Part shown: positions 26,370-37,215 of the stretch, piece by piece | Layout: every line of letters begins with the position of its first letter | Numbering within the stretch: position 1 is the stretch's first letter | Origin: Balaenoptera acutorostrata | Lineage: Eukaryota; Chordata; Mammalia; Artiodactyla; Balaenopteridae | Direction of reading: 5' to 3' | DNA length: 64,000 nt | Assembly (NCBI RefSeq): GCF_949987535.1 | Contig: NC_080078.1 | Location: 47,952,207 to 48,016,206 of the forward strand | Notes under the pieces: generated by a model | Told to the model about the DNA's origin: nothing | Databases searched by the model: none | The model's input: only the letters and a program-made list of their open reading frames with translations | Position numbers and translations under genes: made by a program

Positions 26370-27560
26370 TTCTTTTTAAAGTCAGGGTATGCTGGTGATA
26401 AATTCTCTCAGTTTTAATTTTTTTGAAAGGTATCTTTATTTTGCTCTCACTCATGCAAGACAGCTTCACTGGGTTTATAAGTCTAGTTTGATATTGTTCA
26501 TAGCATTCTGGAGCTTTAGCTAATGTTTTCTGTCTTTCACTGATGCTGTGAGACAGACCTGTCAGTCTAATAGTGGCTGTTCATTAGACAACTTCTCGTT
26601 TCTCTGTGGCTGCTCTTAGGATTTTATTCTTGTCCTTGGGGTTCTATGGATGGGCTTCTATGTATCCAGGTGTGGTTTTCTTTATATCTATCCTGTATGG
26701 GATTTGTTGGTGCTCCTGAATCTAAGGGTTTAGCCTTTCATCAACTCTGGAAAATCCTCAGCCATTATATTTTCAAGTATCAGTCTCCTCCACTTTCTCT
26801 ATTCTTTCCTTCTGGAATTCCAATTAGGTGTATGTTAGACCTGCTCACCTTACTCTCCACATCTCTAAATCTCACTTTTATATTTTCCAGGTATCTGCCT
26901 CTTTATGCTGCAATCCTTCAGATCTTCCAGTTTTCCAGTTCTTAATTGTTTAACCCATGTAGTGATGTTTATTTTTAATCACTAAACTTCTATCTGATTA
27001 ATTTTAAAGAGCTGTTTAGTCATTTTTGATAGTCTCTCATCCCTTAATAACACTTTAATTCTCTTTTATTACAGTAATATAATATGAATACTTACTTACA
27101 GTCTTACTTGATGATTCCAATATTATGATCCTATCTTTTGTTGCTTTTCTTGATCCTAGATGATGGTGATTTCCTTGTGTATTTAGTGACTTTATGTACT
27201 GAGCTTGTGGCCATTTTAACTTTATCCATAAAATTATTTCGGATTTGTATTGAGAGTGCTTGTCTCTAATGAGGGTTTTCAGTTGCTTCTGTAAATTGTC
27301 CAAGAGTACTTTAAACTAAGTATTTAGCTTGGGAGTTTCAGGCAAATAAGTAGTGTCAATGTATGCTGCCAATCCGTAGATGGTCACCTTGTGGTTACAA
27401 ATATTTCCCAACTTGTATGAGCTCTGGGTCCTAGGCCTGGGTTCTTGTGACCCCATAGATGGCGGGGTTACTGGGGGTCAAGAGAGCAGAGGAGAGCAGC
27501 AAACTGCTGTTTTCATTTAGTCTTTTGACCTTGGGGGTGTCTTTATTTTCAAGCCAGCTC
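26370..27560 (-). mobile_element. Old L1 fragment (upstream part), antisense
   Basis: Antisense landmarks of old mammalian L1 upstream sequence occur in order: 'ggctgctcttaggattttattcttgtcc', 'ggattggtgctcctgaatctaagg'-like text, 'ctggaaaatcctcagccattat', 'ccttctggaattccaattaggtgtatgttagac'. The right half is more decayed and its edge is approximate. Confidence 0.65.
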
Positions 27561-27679
27561 AACCATCTCAACCATATATTTGACATGTTTATAAAAGATA
27601 CTAGACAAAATATTTTAAGTGCTTTTAATGAGTATTATTTTTCAGAATATCTAGTCAGTCATATCATCAGAAATGGATG

Positions 27680-27933
27680 CTCCTCCCTCTTACACTGTTT
27701 GTGGGAATGTAAATTGGTGCAGCTACTATGGAGAACAGTATGGATGTTCCTTAGAAAACTAAAAATAGAGTTACCATATGACCCTTCAATCCCACTCCTG
27801 GACATATATCCGGAGAAAACTATAATTCAAAAAAATACATGTACCCCAGTGTTCATTGCAGCACTATTTACAATAGCCAAGACATGGAAACAACCTAAAT
27901 GTCCATCAAAAGATGAATGGATAAAGACAATGT

Positions 27934-27995
<62 letters not shown>

Positions 27996-28455
27996 GGAAT
28001 ACTACTCGGCCATAAATAAGAATGAAATAATGCAATTTGCATCCACATGGATGGACCTAGAGATTATCATACTAAATGAAGTCAGAGAAAGACAAATACC
28101 ACATGATGTCACTTATATGTGGAATCTAAAAAAAATGATACAAATGAACTTATTTACAAAACAGAAATAGACTAACAGACACAGAAAACAAACTTACGGT
28201 TACCAAAGAGGAAAGGGGGGGGGAGGGATAAATTAGGAGTTTGGGATTAACATATACATACTGCTATATATAAAACAGATAACCAACAAGGACCTACTTT
28301 ATAGCACAGGAACTATACACAATATTTTGTAATAAACTATAAGGGAAAAGAATCTGAAAAAGAATATATATATATATATATACCTGAATCACTGTTGTAC
28401 ACCTAAAAGTAACACAACATTGTAAAATCAAATATACTTCAATTAAAAAAAAAAA
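27680..28455 (+). mobile_element. 5'-truncated L1 (ORF2 C-terminus and 3' UTR)
   Basis: Starting at ORF2 codons equivalent to the Cys-rich C-terminus, the piece runs through 'tggagaacagtatgg', the 'YDPSIPLL' coding stretch and 'ggaatactactcggccataaa' to a 3' UTR ending in an A tail. An 11-bp TSD, agaaatggatg, flanks it (27669-27679 and 28456-28466). An (AT)n microsatellite has expanded inside the coding part. The 3' UTR differs from that of the full-length L1 at 43 kb, so this is another subfamily. The plus-strand frame 27459-28019 is a chance fusion of unrelated upstream sequence with this remnant. Confidence 0.93.
27937..27993 (+). repeat. (AT)n microsatellite inside L1 ORF2
   Basis: About 28 AT units. 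The full-length L1 copy in this window has only 'cacatatatacaatgg' at the corresponding place (near 50345), so the run expanded from a short AT seed. Confidence 0.97.
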
Positions 28456-28602
28456 AGAAATGGATGTTCCTTGGCTTAAAGTATATACTATAGCATGTTT
28501 ATATGGAAATTCTATTATGAGGCATATCTTTACTTTAATTTACAATATTCAATGATAGTATATTATTTGCTAAAATCATACAGTTTTAAAAACTTATCCA
28601 GT

Positions 28603-28951
28603 GGGACTTCCCTGGTGGTACAGTGGTTAAGAATCCACTTGCCAGTGCAGGGGACATGGTTTCAATCCCTGGTCCAGGAAGATCCCACATGCCGTGGAGC
28701 AATTAAGTTTGTGAGCCACAACTACTGAGCCTGCGTGCCACAACTACTGAAGCCCACATGCCTAGAGCCCGTGCTCTGTAACAAGAGAAGCCACCGCAAT
28801 GAGATGCCCGCGTACCGCAACGAAGAGTGGCCCCCACTCGCCACAACTACAGAAAGCCTGCGCGCAGCAACAAAGACCCAACGCAGCCAAAAATAATAAT
28901 AAATAAATAAATAAATAAATAAATAAAATACACAACATAAAAAATTTTTTA
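28603..28951 (+). mobile_element. CHR-type SINE (long form)
   Basis: Opens 'gggacttccctggtggtacagtgg' with a pol III A box TGGTACAGTGG; the B box is damaged (ggtttcaatccc). The body continues through the characteristic 'cacaactactgagcctgcg' and 'gaagagtggcccccactcgcc' and ends in an AAAT-repeat tail. A TSD of about 11 bp, aaaaacttatc, lies at 28588-28598 and 28952-28962. It has lost more CpGs than the copy at 29388, so it is older. The frame at 28495-28728 partly reads the SINE and is not a gene. Confidence 0.93.
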
Positions 28952-29387
28952 AAAAACTTATCAGGTATTTTATACCATTTATTTTAACTTATATGAAAAC
29001 TAGAACAACTATGTGGTACTAAACCCAATTAAATGCTGTTTCCCATTTTTGTTAGAAAATCCTAAGGAGACAAAAATCAGAAACTGATCTAAGTGGCAGC
29101 TATAAATACAGTAATGTGGCTATGAGTTAAAATCTAACCTAAAAGTTTTTACAGCTTTTTACCTATTCACTTCATCTTTCATCCATTAATATTTCTATGA
29201 TGTCTCCTGGATGAAAATACACTGATAGAGATTAATTATACAATTAACTTTATTTATGCTCATATGTAATCTATGTGGAGAATAATCTGACATGACAAAC
29301 TCTATAATAATGTACCAATTAATTTACTTCTCATGTTTATTCTTACATTTTCCAACTCTTCCAGGTGGTATTAAAAATTCATGAACA

Positions 29388-29652
29388 GGGGCTTCCCTGG
29401 TGGCGCAGTGGTTGAGAGTCTGCCTGCTAATGCAGGGGACACGGGTTCGAGCCCTGGCCTGGGAAGATCCCACATGCCGCGAAGCGGCTGGGCCCGTGAG
29501 CCACAACTGCTGAGCCTGCGCGTCTGGAGCCTGTGCTCCGCGGCGAGAGAGGCCGCGACGGTGAGAGGCCCGCGCATCGCGATGAAGAGTGGCCCCCGCT
29601 TGCCACAACTGGAGAAAGCCCTCGCACAGAAACGAAGACCTAACACAGCCAA

Positions 29653-29686
<34 letters not shown>

Positions 29687-29764
29687 ACGCATCTGATTCA
29701 AGATCCTCATTAAAAAAAAAAAAAAAAAAAAAAACCTTAGTAGAAATTTGGAAGTTAATGAATT

Positions 29765-29790
<26 letters not shown>
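29388..29790 (+). mobile_element. Young CHR-type SINE with composite 3' tail
   Basis: The body (29388 to about 29655) has intact pol III boxes, A box TGGCGCAGTGG at 29401-29411 and B box GGTTCGAGCCC at 29444-29454, and unusually many surviving CpGs. The tail is (AATC)n, a 27-nt unique segment, 23 A, a 34-nt unique segment, then 27 A. A perfect 15-bp TSD, aaaaattcatgaaca, at 29373-29387 and 29791-29805 encloses everything, so body and tail were probably inserted together. Open frames over it on both strands are CpG-rich SINE shadows. Confidence 0.92.
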
Positions 29791-29795
<5 letters not shown>

Positions 29796-29805
29796 TTCAT
29801 GAACA

Positions 29806-31184
29806 AAACATGATTTTTTTAAATACACAGAACTTTACAAAACCGGAAATTATTATATTGGCCGCAATCTTGACAGAATTTAGCGTCAACTTTCAAATGA
29901 TTCCAGAAATATTTGAGCTCACCTCTGGCTGCTACTGACATAGACATTAACAGTGAAATAGTTTCTCGTGCTCTGTAAGATTTTCTAATGGAATCTGGCT
30001 GTAGCCATCGGACAAAACAGACATTAAAGAAAGGCTTGGGTATTCAATCTTTAAACTTTATCTATTACATATGCCATATAAAATTGTATATCTCAGGACT
30101 AATATCAGGAAAATAAAGAAAACAATAATTTAAATAGGAAGTACTTAAACCAGTTTATTTTTAAAGTATTTTCCAAAAAAATATTTAAATTATAAGGACT
30201 TTGGCTTAATTCATTTACTCACAGTTCTACTCATAAATTAATACTCTAAAAAATATAAATTGCTACATCTGCAAGTAATTAAAATTACAGGAATGTGCTA
30301 TAAGTAATGTTAAATTACCAGAATGCTTCATTTTCCTCCCATCTGAAAAACGACAACAACAACAAAACTAAACACACAGACATAACAAACCTGGTACTAA
30401 CTTTTGTGACTTAGGAACCTGACATTTTAAATAAGAGAAGAAATACTGGGTCGCAATTTCTTTTGTGGCTCTACTTTAACATAGACATAAGTGGAAACAG
30501 AATTTGGGGCCAATAAGTTAAGCACCTCCTATTTTTGAAATTCATGGGCTGTGAAAGTATTGCGCAAGAGCCTTTGAATCCTCTCCAGTTGGATTTAAAT
30601 CGTCAGCAATATGAAGTAGCATGGGAGAAATAATCATAATATCTTCGGGCTAAATGGGACTGGAAAGTCCTTCCATATGGGCAGGAGCTGCTAAAAGCAG
30701 TCATTTCCCTAAGGTAGGATATCAGATTCTCCTTTGTTAGGAAAGTAATCTCCTTATAGATCTATCTAGTATCAAAAATCTTACTGAGATCAAATGATGT
30801 AACATATTTGAAATTACTCTGAAAATTATGATTAGACATTTAGCAAAAGAAACTTAAAAGGAAATATATTTTGGGAGAGAGAAAGTAACAACATCTTTCT
30901 AAGGCACATATAAAAATGAAATATTGTAGATTATTTCTCAGGGAATATCTAGGTCCATTCAGCTTCCCCTCCCAAGCACAAGTCAGCCAGCTGGCAGACC
31001 ATTCTTGACTAGATTTCTAATGGAAGTTTATTGGTAGGAATATCTCTTGGTATCCTGCATATTTTAAACCCTATGATAAGGCATAAGAATTCATAAAAGG
31101 GAAAAATCACACTGTTAATAGATTATATATTAGAATACATGAAAAACTGGTTACTCAAAACCTTGCAAAAGAGACTTTTTAAAA
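29806..31184. other. No feature recognised
   Basis: AT-rich sequence without a recognisable gene or transposon. Confidence 0.6.
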
Positions 31185-31203
31185 AAGATAACCCATTTTT
31201 TTC

Positions 31204-31426
31204 TTTTTTTATTTTAATTTTTATTTTTTCATTGGGATAGAGTTGTTTTACAATGTTGTGTTAGTTTCTACTGTACAGTGGAGTTTCCTGTGCTATACAG
31301 CAGGTTCTTATTAGTTATCTATTTTATACAGATTAGTGTATATATGTCAATCCCAATCACCCAATTCATCTCCCCCACCCCACTTTCCCCCCTTGGTGTC
31401 CATATGTTCATTCTCTACATCTGTGT
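31204..31426 (-). mobile_element. 5'-truncated L1 3' end, antisense
   Basis: T-rich left edge (antisense A tail), then 'gttttacaatgttgtgttagttt', 'tatacagcaggttcttatta', 'ccccttggtgtccatatgtt'. Flanked by a perfect 19-bp TSD, aagataacccatttttttc, at 31185-31203 and 31427-31445. The insert is 223 bp. Confidence 0.93.
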
Positions 31427-31614
31427 AAGATAACCCATTTTTTTCAATTAAAAAATAAGACTTGTTGGTGAGGTTTTTTTTTTGAACCACTGGTAAAATG
31501 ATCAGCAATGTGAATTTACGGAAAAGTACCAAACAAATCATGTGCGTGACCTGTTCAAGCAACTTGGTGAAAGATCACAGCCCATCATCGCTGTTTTAGT
31601 TGTGTAACACAGGG

Positions 31615-31850
31615 ATTAGAGGAGAATTAACTCTGGAGGTAGAGTGCCTAGTTTTGAGTCCCTGCTTTGGCACTTAGGAGATGTGAACTGGACCATTACT
31701 TAACCTCTGTGACTCAGTGGGTAAAATGGCAGTAATAATACTACCTAAGTTATTGTGTTATTTTGAGGATTAAATGAGCAAATTTTATAAGGTGCTTAGG
31801 GCCATACCAGGCACATAGGAAGCTCAAGTAAGCATTTTACCATTTCCATT
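31615..31850 (+). mobile_element. MIR SINE
   Basis: MIR order: 'gattagaggagaattaactctgg', 'ttttgagtccctgctttggcactta', 'attacttaacctctgtgactcagtgggtaaaatgg', 'aataatactacctaag', 'ttgaggattaaatgag', 'taccaggcacatagg'. Confidence 0.9.
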
Positions 31851-32389
31851 AGGGCAGAGGGAAAAGGAAACCAGATCAGATGTTAATAAACCTGAGTCTT
31901 GGTCTCAGTATTGCCACATTCTAAGATAAGAAGCTTAAAAGCAATTCAGATTCATCTGTGACATTAATCACATCACTCACTACCCTCCCAGGAGTTAGGA
32001 TCAAGTGATTTTACATGTCTAGGTGCCTTGAAAAGCATCAAGTGTAACCTTTGAGTTCTCTGGGAGAAAAGCACTGAATTGCAAGTTACTGTAACATATG
32101 AATTCTTATTCTCATATTTCAAAAAATATCAAACACTGGGGTCATACAGGCTTACCTTCATATTTAATAGTGTCCCACTGAATGGTGCTTTTGACACTGA
32201 AGAACATGCCTTAAAACTGACTGGTACTTTAGATCAACAATATAAGCAGAATTTTTCACCCATTGATTAATAGGCCCCAACTAGTTTGTCATATCTTTAG
32301 GTATGATCCGTAATGAAGAATTTTGAATTCACTCTTGTTTTAATAATTTAATTCTATTGATTATATTTCAATGAAGAAAGGTAAAATGA
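31851..32389. other. Possible second MIR-like scrap, otherwise unrecognised
   Basis: 31870-31970 has a weak MIR-like order ('aacctgagtcttggtctcagtattgccac'). The rest is unrecognised. No gene. Confidence 0.4.
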
Positions 32390-32860
32390 TTAGGGCTAGT
32401 CAAGCAAGGAACATGAAAACAGTAACAATTAACAGTACTGACCCTACTGGTGCCCACCCAGGTCTTCCCAGCACTTGTTCTAGTACACACTGTGGTGTCC
32501 TTCCAGAAGGGTCTACACCCTTCCTGAGGACTCTGTCTTGGGGGCAGGCCCAAAGTGCCATGAATTAATACACCAGGGAGCAGATCTCAGCTGATGACAC
32601 ATGCAAGTGAAGGACAAATATTCCTCATCCCTTTGGTGGGCAAGGCTCAGGTGTGTTCCACACTGTTTCCCAGAGGTCACCAGCATGACTGAGCTCCAGC
32701 TTTCCCCAACAGTAACCTGCCTGATAAGGCACTTCTCATCAGCTTCCTCGCCTTCCCTGGCTCACTCTCCACTTCCTTCCCAGCACTTCCTGGGATCACC
32801 TCTCAACCTACTTGTCTCAGTATTCTGAAGAAACCCAAATGAGATACTAACACTTATAGA
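32390..32860 (+). mobile_element. Ancient LTR-like repeat
   Basis: Pyrimidine-rich middle, then 'ccttcccagcacttcctgggatcacctctcaacc' and an end 'cttgtctcagtattctgaagaaacccaaatgaga'. The same layout is found at 8165-8400 and, reversed, at 58795-59110. Family name uncertain. Frames at 32368-32568 and 32601-32828 lie inside it. Confidence 0.45.
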
Positions 32861-32879
32861 GACGTACCATGTGCAAGCA

Positions 32880-34005
32880 TGCTTAGGGTTTCATATACTG
32901 GTTTCCCTCACTTCCTCAGTGCCCACACCTCCAGCGTCCTTGGCCTGACCTCTCCTTTGTCTGACTGCTAAATGTTGGTTCACCAAGGGACTCAGCCTGG
33001 GACACCTTCTCTTATCCATTTCCATTCTCTGCCTAGGTGGTCTTACCCATTCCCAGGGTTTACGTACCAACAATTCTAAAATTTCTATTTTCAGCCCTGA
33101 CTGGTCCCCCAAACTCCAGATGCATATCTTTAAGTGCTGTTTAACATTCTCACCTAAATGTTAACAAGGCCAAAGAAGAACTCTTGATGTCCCTTCCAAA
33201 ACCTGCTTCTCCTCCATTTTGTCCATCTCAGGATATTGTGTCACCATCCATCAGTTGCTCAAGGATTTATTCTTGATTCTACCCCTGCTTTCATTCCCCA
33301 TATCTAATCCATTAGCAGGTTTTCTTGACTTGACCTCAAAAATCTACTCTAAAACTATCCACCTGTCTCCACATCTAGAACCACCACTTTGTCTAAGCAC
33401 AGTTCTCACCTGGGCCATTACAGTAGTCTCCTCCCAGGTACACAGAATATCTCAAGAAATATATATATTTTAAAATATTAAGTGAGCCATGGTGTTCCCT
33501 CCTCTGAACCTTCCAATAGCTCCCAGTCACACTTATGATAAAACCCAAACTCCTTGTCCTGGCTTACAAGGCTCTACAGTTTCTGACCCTTTCTTTCTCT
33601 AGTATCTGTATGATTTTCCCCTTAGATTATGATGCTCAAGTCTCACTGGCCTTTTCCACTGTTTCTTGAATACAGCAAATTCACTCTTGCCCCAGAGCTT
33701 TTATCATGTCTGTTTCCTTTGCCTCAAATGCTCTTCTCTGAGATCTTTGTCTGGTTACCTCCTTCTTATTCAAGTCTCACCTTAAATATGTCCTCTTTAG
33801 AACTCTGTAAACTGTCTAAGCTAATATAGAGCCCTGTCATTATTTTCATACAGGAGTTACCACTGTTTTTTCATGCTTATTTCTTTTATATTGTTTATCT
33901 TCCTCTGAGTAGAAGTGAATAATAGGAATTTTGTCTTATAGGGCATCCCTAGCACCTAGAACATAAACTTGACACATGGTAGGCCTTTAGTAAATTCTGT
34001 TGAAT
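32880..34005 (+). mobile_element. L2 LINE, sense, about 1.1 kb of 3' part
   Basis: The order follows the L2 3' coding end and UTR: 'aactcttgatgtcccttcc', 'tcaccatccatcagttgctcaagg', 'cttgattctacccctgctttc', 'ccagtcacacttatgataaaacccaaactccttgtcctggcttacaaggctctaca', 'ctcaaatgctcttctctgag', 'atccctagcacctagaac', 'cacatggtaggcctttagtaaattctgttgaata', then an A run (34000s). The 'ccaaactccttg...cttacaaggctc' part corresponds to the end of the CR1/L2-type reverse-transcriptase region. No intact frame remains. Confidence 0.85.
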
Positions 34006-34019
34006 AAAAAAAAAAAAAA

Positions 34020-34160
34020 AGACAGGAACTATTATTATTCCCATTTTCAAGGTGATGAAACTGCCTTCAGGTAGTTATGTAACTTGCTCTAGCCAATAGA
34101 GGCTGAGATTGATGCCCTAATCAAATCAGTCTGACCCCAGAGCTCACATTTTTAACCATT
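34020..34160 (-). mobile_element. MIR SINE fragment, antisense
   Basis: 'actattattattcccattttcaaggtgatgaaactg', 'gttatgtaacttgctctagccaat' and 'tcagtctgaccccagagctcacatttttaaccattt' are in MIR antisense order. Confidence 0.85.
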
Positions 34161-34942
34161 TCACCAAATTTTCTCTACGTCTGGGTGGTAAGGGAATATG
34201 AAATTGAAAAAAATAATAACCTTAGTCCAAGAACTTAGTCCATCCATTTTTACAGAGTACCTGTTTTTAAAGGACTCAGCATGTTTGAATTATTCTGAGA
34301 CCTATAAAACATTCATAGTTCTTAAGAAATAAATCTTAATTTTTATGCTGTGTGGGTACACCAAGAAGAAAGGAAAGCAAAGCTAACTTAGTTTCCATCC
34401 TCTACACAAGCCAATTAAGAGGGATCCAACAGCTTAAACAACAAGATACAATTTTCAGACCATTTCTCATAGGAAAACTAAAAGACTCCAGATTACGATA
34501 CAGCATAGTTCATTTTGCATGGAAACCACTAGAAGAGTGGTCATATTCAGCAATGTTTCCTTTACGAGATTGAAACTGCATTTAACACATATGTATGTAA
34601 TTTGCAATCAGTCACAACGGCATACAAACCAAGGCATATGAATAGATATATATTTTTGCATGTGAAAAGCTGTATAGCATCAAAATAGAAATACTCATAA
34701 AAATGCACTACCTAACATATATGAGGAAATGCAGATAAAACTACCCAGGGGACAATAGGCATTTAAAACAAACTCTTCTAAAATTATTTTGATATGTTTT
34801 ATTGTGAGACTGGCATACTGAATGACAAATTCCATCCAAACTTTCTAAAAAACAATATACCTAATCACCTCAAAGAAAAAATTTAAGGAATAAATAAATA
34901 TCAAATCTTCACCAAGAGGAGCTAAAGCTATTTTATAATCCT
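34161..34942. other. No feature recognised
   Basis: The frame at 34352-34573 has no recognised domain. AT-rich. Confidence 0.55.
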
Positions 34943-35140
34943 AAGAAGGAGAAGAAGAAGAAGAAGGAGGAGGGGGAGGGGGAGAGGGAGGGGGAGGGGA
35001 GGGGAAGGGGGAGGAGGAGGAGGAGGAGGAGAAGGAGGAGAAAGAAGAAGGAGAAGGAGGAGGAGGAGGAGGAGGGGGAGGGGGAGGAGGAGAAGGAGAA
35101 GAAGAAGAAGAAGAAGAAGAAGAAGAAGAAGAAGAAGAAG
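34943..35140 (+). repeat. 198-nt uninterrupted polypurine (GGA/GAA) tract
   Basis: Every base from 34943 to 35140 is A or G: GAA triplets at both edges, GGA triplets inside, and a GGGGGA-rich core (34970-35011) with many G runs. The strand asymmetry is complete. Frames on the minus strand giving poly-Leu or poly-Ser/Pro are artefacts. Confidence 0.97.
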
Positions 35141-35334
35141 CCGCAGCAGCAATGTTAGCTCTCATGCCAGAATCCAAAAACAGTGAATGGCAGTGGCACA
35201 AAGACACATTATTTAGTCTATGCTTTATCTCATCTGCCCTCTTTCCTAGTTTCTTCATCGGCAATGAATACAGTTGCAAACACCATAATCAAAAAGGATA
35301 TATAAGAACAAACAATATCTCTAAGTCATGTTCC

Positions 35335-35435
35335 TGATGAAGACATTGAGGTCCAACTAATGAGTGTCAGGGCAGACATTTGAATCCAGAACCTCTGATT
35401 CCAAGTTCAACAGTCTTTCCTCTTTATTACACAGT
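35335..35435 (-). mobile_element. MIR SINE fragment, antisense
   Basis: 'aagacattgaggtccaactaatgagtgtcagggcagacatttgaatccagaacctctgattccaag' resembles antisense MIR. Short and diverged. Confidence 0.6.
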
Positions 35436-36619
35436 CACCACACTAAGAAGTCAAGTACATATTTTGTGTGTGCTTTTCCTTTACTGCACTTTGCTTTGGA
35501 TGTCAGTGGCAATGGGAGTGTCATAAAGTTTGAGTTTAAGCCACTTAAAAAAGTGCAAAAACCCTGAGAATTAAAAGGGAGGTATCTGAGTTACAGCTCT
35601 AACCTACAAGATGGGTTGTACCAGGCAGCACTCCCACCAAACGTCTCTGGTGGCCATCGTCAGAGACCAAAGTCAGATTAATATAAGCAGATAAGTCATT
35701 TCTTATGAGCTCAGGTACTTATTAATGTAATTTGATCTGATATAAAAATTATTCATCTTTTCTCTGCAGAAGATGAAGTCAGATATTATCACTCAAAGAG
35801 ATGGGTATGCAGAAAGTGTTACTCAAAGAGAGAGAAAAAGACCTGACATCAGCCAACTAGCTTGACTCAGAGGATCTTGAGGTCTACATATGATTGACAG
35901 GAACACCAGGAAGAATGACAAAGGAGGTGAGGAGGCATGTTGTTTTTTATGTGTAATTTCTGCATGGCTCTCTCACATACCTGTCAAGAAATTATATATC
36001 ATTTATACACTGAAGCTATTTCTATCACCTTTGCTCTAAGAAAATATGAGAGCTTAGACAAAAGATTATATTCATAGAATGTACAATTTCATTTCCAGTT
36101 AACTCACAGCTTGTTAAATGATTTTGGTACTTGTTAAAAGAATTTTATTGGTTTTGTTTGTTTCACTAGGTTTGGGAACCAATATGGCTTCTTAAATGTC
36201 AACTAGGTTCTACTCGAGCTTTTAAGAAAATTTAGGATTGATTAGAAGATATGGGGCTTGATATTGGCTGTCCCAGTTGGTTTTCTAATATAAGAATAAA
36301 TTAAAATCGACTATAAATTTTTGTCCAACAAACCTTCACTGAATACCTACTATGTGAAAAGCACAGGAAGTTCCAGTGTTAGAACACTGTAAGAGTTTTA
36401 CAATCTGCTTATGATGATTAAACCCAATTTTGGAAAAGAGATAAAGGACTTAAGTGAATTATTACAGTCAATGCATTAAGCACTGAGCAAAAAGTGGTTA
36501 ACTTTAACTATAGGTGAAAGCAAGGGAGACTTAATGGAAAATATGACATCCATAGAGACTAAGGAGGGAGGGTTTGAACAGGTGAAGGCGAGGAAAGTAC
36601 AGAGAGAAAGTCAAATGTG
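35436..36619. other. Mostly unrecognised; possible L2-like scrap
   Basis: 36325-36380 ('ccaacaaaccttcactgaatacctactatgtgaaaagcac') resembles the antisense end of L2 or a related repeat. No gene is visible. Confidence 0.45.
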
Positions 36620-37215
36620 TTGAGTGCCTTTGTGCCACATGCTTTGCTAGAAACCTAATCTAGATGATCTGAATTAATCCCCCAATAATACTACTGTGAT
36701 AGTACAACATTCCATTACTGTTCCCAATTCTCTATCTTCATCCTTTTATCCATACCGTTTGCCCTGTGACACTGCAATTCCTCCCCTAAGGGGTGAATTA
36801 CATTCCTCCACCCAATGATGTGACTTCCTTAGGCCAAAATGGTACAAGCAAAGACTTTAATTGTACTTGCAAAGTTGGGTAGCTGGACTTTCTACCATCT
36901 CCATGAGTAAAGAAATCCTGCATCCCACTGATCTCCCAAAGTATGAGAGGCCTGTGGAGAAATCCTAAACTGGGCCTAGCACATGGATCTGAGCCCAGTC
37001 AAGCCCCAGATGCATGAGAAATAAACATTTATTTTATGCCACTGAGTTTCTGAGGTTGTTCGTTACAAGGCATTATTGTGCCAGTAACTGGTTAATACAT
37101 CTGTACAAGTTAGGAACTAAGCCCCAGGGGGGAGTAGTGGTCTTTCCAAGGCTTCCTAGCTAGTAAGAGAAAGAGCCCAGTTTTACATTCTGGTGCAGAA
37201 TGGACTGTAGGTTAT
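36620..37215 (-). mobile_element. MIR SINE, antisense, split by an LTR-like insertion
   Basis: The left part is about 36620-36724 ('gagtgcctttgtgccacatgctttgctagaaac', 'gaattaatcccccaataatac'). The right part is about 37106-37215 ('gaactaagccccagggggg', 'ggtctttccaaggcttcctagctagtaagag'). Together they are the two halves of one antisense MIR, separated by 36725-37105. Confidence 0.75.
36725..37105 (+). mobile_element. Ancient LTR-like repeat inserted into a MIR
   Basis: Landmarks: 'gccctgtgacactgcaattcctccc', 'tgacttccttaggccaaaatgg', 'cagatgcatgagaaataaacatttattttatgccactgagtttctgaggttgttcgttac'. The terminus resembles MaLR-type LTR ends, and the layout is that of 9300-9692. No clear TSD remains. 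Confidence 0.55.

Noticed and set aside
27459..28019. 186-codon frame, the second longest on the plus strand outside the big L1
   Set aside because: A chance join of unrelated sequence to an L1 ORF2 remnant and an (AT)n repeat.
28603..28720. tRNA gene, because of A and B boxes
   Set aside because: The boxes belong to a tRNA-derived SINE; no cloverleaf is preserved. The same applies to the other SINEs.
29324..29713. Four overlapping GC-rich frames on both strands
   Set aside because: They are translations of a CpG-rich SINE.
34928..35279. Poly-Leu and Ser/Pro-rich proteins on the minus strand
   Set aside because: Products of translating a pure polypurine microsatellite.
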